A stretch of 64,000 bases of DNA from Paenibacillus tundrae (lineage in GTDB: Bacteria; Bacillota; Bacilli; Paenibacillales; Paenibacillaceae), in NCBI RefSeq assembly GCF_030812775.1, contig NZ_JAUSTI010000006.1, positions 299,090 to 363,089 of the forward strand, in the 5' to 3' direction. The translations under genes and the position numbers were made by a program. Positions 63,601-64,000 of this stretch are shown here, piece after piece; positions within the stretch are counted from its first letter, which is position 1; the number at the start of each line of letters is the position of its first letter. The notes under the pieces were generated by a model, which made no database searches, was not told the origin of the DNA, and was given only the letters and a program-made list of their open reading frames with translations.

Positions 63601-64000
63601 GAATCGCCTCCATGTTGTACGGAAATGGTGTACAGACAGCATATGAATATACGCCAGAAGGCCAAGTATCGCGGCTCCACACCCGTGCAGCGGATGGTAC
63701 GATATTGCTCGACAACCGATATACGTATGACCGAAGTGGGAATACGATCGGTTGTTATGGATCGGAAGATCACGTAGCGTACCGCTATGACGAGATGGAT
63801 CGCCTGGTGGAAGCCCGGTATGCCGGATATGGAACAGAACAACTGGCCTATGACGCATCTGGCAATCGAGTCTCTCGAATTTGGAATGGACAGCGGACAA
63901 GCTACACCTATGATACTAGAAACCGTCTGCTTAGTTTAATTGAAGAAGCGTTGCAGGGCGAAGATCAAGGTATACCGGATAAGCAAGCCAATAGAAAAGT
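57672..64000 (+). CDS. Giant VgrG-hydrophobic-RHS fusion protein, runs off the window
   Basis: An open frame from GTG 57672 to the end of the window (more than 2100 codons, no stop; reading frame checked at 60063, 61863 and 63960). Residues about 1-440 form a VgrG-like module (ETDWEFILRLASRLGTVIVP; an OB-fold near 285-345; a short beta-helix). Residues about 521-580 and 613-650 are hydrophobic Gly/Ala-rich stretches. From about 792 (DVTRGGFHYFAKDMILLD) an RHS shell of at least twenty YD repeats follows (for example YEYDAAGNIVGIRDGEGR, YAYDVAGRVSAI). GGAGGAG lies 8 bp before the GTG. The C-terminal toxin and RHS core motif are outside the window. Confidence 0.9.
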   Translation, partial: MEMVHAGVIIDVPCKLVRIEDIQIMHRMNEHSYMKIRAVIHEKGSESAHELNTEDKVKAYILSEDGREKETCLFTGMVRQAVVEHVQGIYYLELLAVSYTYMLDIEWRKRSYQNQQKTYAEIIQKVLDSYAGASLINTIPDTVTGQMLLQYEETDWEFILRLASRLGTVIVPLVDGGPAISFGIPQEIVKNELAFEAYTMQTRYNPHRETQEVRYHIQSRQVYRLGNQTEIQRRPFVVYEIETSVIHGELIHTYTLLSKSEAKLTKILPYNIKGLSLEGKITKISRNKIQLHLDIDKEAEADNACWFPYSTGMDNQSAYMMPKPGSPVKLHFPKPSEKSAIATSSVRRGVEQTKYSQKSSNPAIKSLTNDSDQEMKLTGEDIVFAADSAETVKLRLAGDGSIEILANTDISIIAMEDFLIDAKGEVPAPKQIEMSAAEMVAISRSPMEGINLDQYIYIADVADVQAAVIYYEGTPGKPPIDSFDDSELLAQDKSLMEEINGNALAYRQALVSKMEAGKSKVGFGKIAMLIGAAAVGVAAIVLTGGAATPLVIAAGTTLVAGTATMFIAGAERAEGSQDIAKARIGDLSQSENFIRDKLLGENAELYDMIKYGSVIVSIGGVAVLTGGGASALILPSIGGGVNVGITAIFDPALQPGETLIGHYLKSFQNGFLSGAMVGKFMSGIKCGTGFINFANIYGRAVAGGTISGMTQDLMNTGHTSFTSNLASNAVSGIFSFTGKNKLTDYVSSVVGGMSGAMAEDLWRNGNVNQSLTWDTLKKVSVASLATMVKTGDPVDVTRGGFHYFAKDMILLDIGSPIEMTRNYNSLYPVRGLTGRGFIFTYDSYLNREEDRIYVICPDSHYERFTLREGSWVNEIAGKQDYRLIEREAAQGYLLIGPERETYEYDETGRLQSIADRSGNRTRLEYNNNGICRLIAPGGKSVLMECKDGLLMRLTDNIGRTVNYEYDGDLLIQVTYPNKGIIRYTYTEEGYLESITDQNGNTYVTNTYDAVGRVIRQRDAYDQLTDIKYNDVDRETTFIFHATNVVEKYRYNTDYLVTDIIYQDGTQESFEYDAYQFKCAHTDTGGRTTRWEYDIHGQLLTEIAADGTQHSQIYDEQLNRISVSVNNIVEKTYAYDMFGRVLEETQVIDAKRRAVTAYTYDEQGRILTRQDALGHLTTYGYETIHSDSPSYVKDAEGQEYRYTFDDAARITGITTAYGTVEFEYNDLNKRTRIVDAEGNTTLMFYDKMGNMIKQVKPNDYVERIDNGKGTEYRYDALDHLIRITDPLQQTRRYHYDMYDHVLKEVEPNQYDPVLDDGQGTEHVYDHRGNRIETRLPDGGIQRFKYDTAGNLVKSIGPGQYDSATDDGPGTEYEYDAMGRLIQVTNSEGYIERRYAYDSAGRIVKEMNGKAVDSAEHDNERFGTLYVYNTAGWLIEKREPVQEEISSENVMYCLSRYEYDLVGNLVKEQRTSEFVSREGYPDTYHGISYTYDRNHRVIHITDDKGADIQYTYDCLNQRTSERYKLSEGKERHIRYEYDKAGRLVRQLDLIDGEDLREERQGTVMAETRYGYDRNGNITFIRSPEGYETEISYDGTDRIVQISRREHTGAKASSMYLKYDRSGNVTQETDTMGHGIQYAYDVRNRPIRYVGKRGGVTRLFYNAEGKLSKKVTPSLYDAARDDGAGTEYTYDVLNRLTEIRNPLGEIIQRHTFNRYGEQEIATAYGIVTRYTYTLAGQVHQVWGADTDHTAVLRQEYEYDAAGNIVGIRDGEGRMTRRTLDGWGNITALTRPDGTMEHYDYDVAGNVIRSTDAKGQATQYAYNSLGEVSAITGPDGLPITYQYDREGRLARQQDRNQHVLDMAYNFNDQLIRRRELSSGEEETYAYREDGLLISSANNEVRYDYDYNEDGLLTAKYKSNTKAAGTQSQVLRYEYDLEGQTLTRTDAGGTRVEYAYDVAGRVSAIRQGEKDLAQYTYVSGNRIASMLYGNGVQTAYEYTPEGQVSRLHTRAADGTILLDNRYTYDRSGNTIGCYGSEDHVAYRYDEMDRLVEARYAGYGTEQLAYDASGNRVSRIWNGQRTSYTYDTRNRLLSLIEEALQGEDQGIPDKQANRK

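Noticed and set aside
1..64000. CRISPR arrays, insertion sequences, rRNA or tRNA genes
   Set aside because: No regularly spaced repeats, transposase motifs or tRNA-like cloverleafs were recognised when reading the window.
36559..64000. Canonical type VI secretion system
   Set aside because: TssJLM, TssE, TssK-like, and ClpV were not recognised, so the locus cannot be called a standard type VI system.
36559..64000. Ordinary prophage tail region
   Set aside because: There is no capsid, terminase, integrase, holin or tape-measure gene, while kinase, FHA, phosphatase and RHS genes are present.

Overview
The window reads as a chromosome segment of a spore-forming, low-to-mid GC Gram-positive bacterium, most likely a Paenibacillus. 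The evidence is an intact sporulation sigma factor K with its 20-residue pro-sequence, strong AGGAGG ribosome binding sites with frequent GTG/TTG starts, many lipoproteins and exported proteins with copper-amine-oxidase-like domains, and Bacillus-type promoters. No rRNA, tRNA, insertion sequence or CRISPR array was recognised.

Region 1 (1-36250) is a mosaic of small operons. In order: a two-component system (7TM histidine kinase plus OmpR-type regulator) divergent from two paralogous GNAT-like genes and a 37-residue peptide gene; a large exported protein; a TetR regulator divergent from a CPBP membrane protease with shared operator repeats; a secreted formamidase-like protein; a mercaptopyruvate sulfurtransferase and a dead fragment of a second copy; an EamA permease; a polysaccharide deacetylase; two lipoproteins; a HAD phosphatase-mtlD pair that could make mannitol; an ADP-ribosylglycohydrolase; a secreted protein; an MFS exporter; an Abi-type HEPN protein with a structured leader, divergent from a Thg1-like tRNA polymerase and a small P-loop kinase; sigK; a CycA-like permease; a Fur-controlled iron-chelate ABC transporter; a nitroreductase remnant; a DUF421 protein; three small orphan genes; an RNase H and an alpha/beta hydrolase.

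Region 2 (36559-64000, running off the right end) is one large locus and the most unusual part of the window. It encodes a Ser/Thr kinase, a membrane VWA protein (opposite strand), a large sheath-like protein, an Hcp-like tube protein, a J-domain protein, two FHA proteins, an active PP2C phosphatase, a degenerate PP2C with a membrane anchor and repeat region, two unknown proteins of baseplate-like character, an Hsp70/actin-like ATPase, another unknown, a DcrB/DUF1795-like protein, a VgrG-like spike, a pentapeptide-repeat protein, a DUF1629/Imm11-like protein, a DUF4280 PAAR-like protein, and a giant VgrG-hydrophobic-RHS fusion of more than 2100 residues. Tube, spike, tip and RHS effector together with kinase, FHA and phosphatase resemble a contractile (type VI-like) injection system with its own threonine-phosphorylation switch, here in a Gram-positive and without a recognisable ClpV, TssJLM or TssE.

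Most genes from 43368 to 57672 overlap or lie within about 60 bp of each other, so they probably form one transcript. Tube expression is likely set separately by hairpins after the tube gene.
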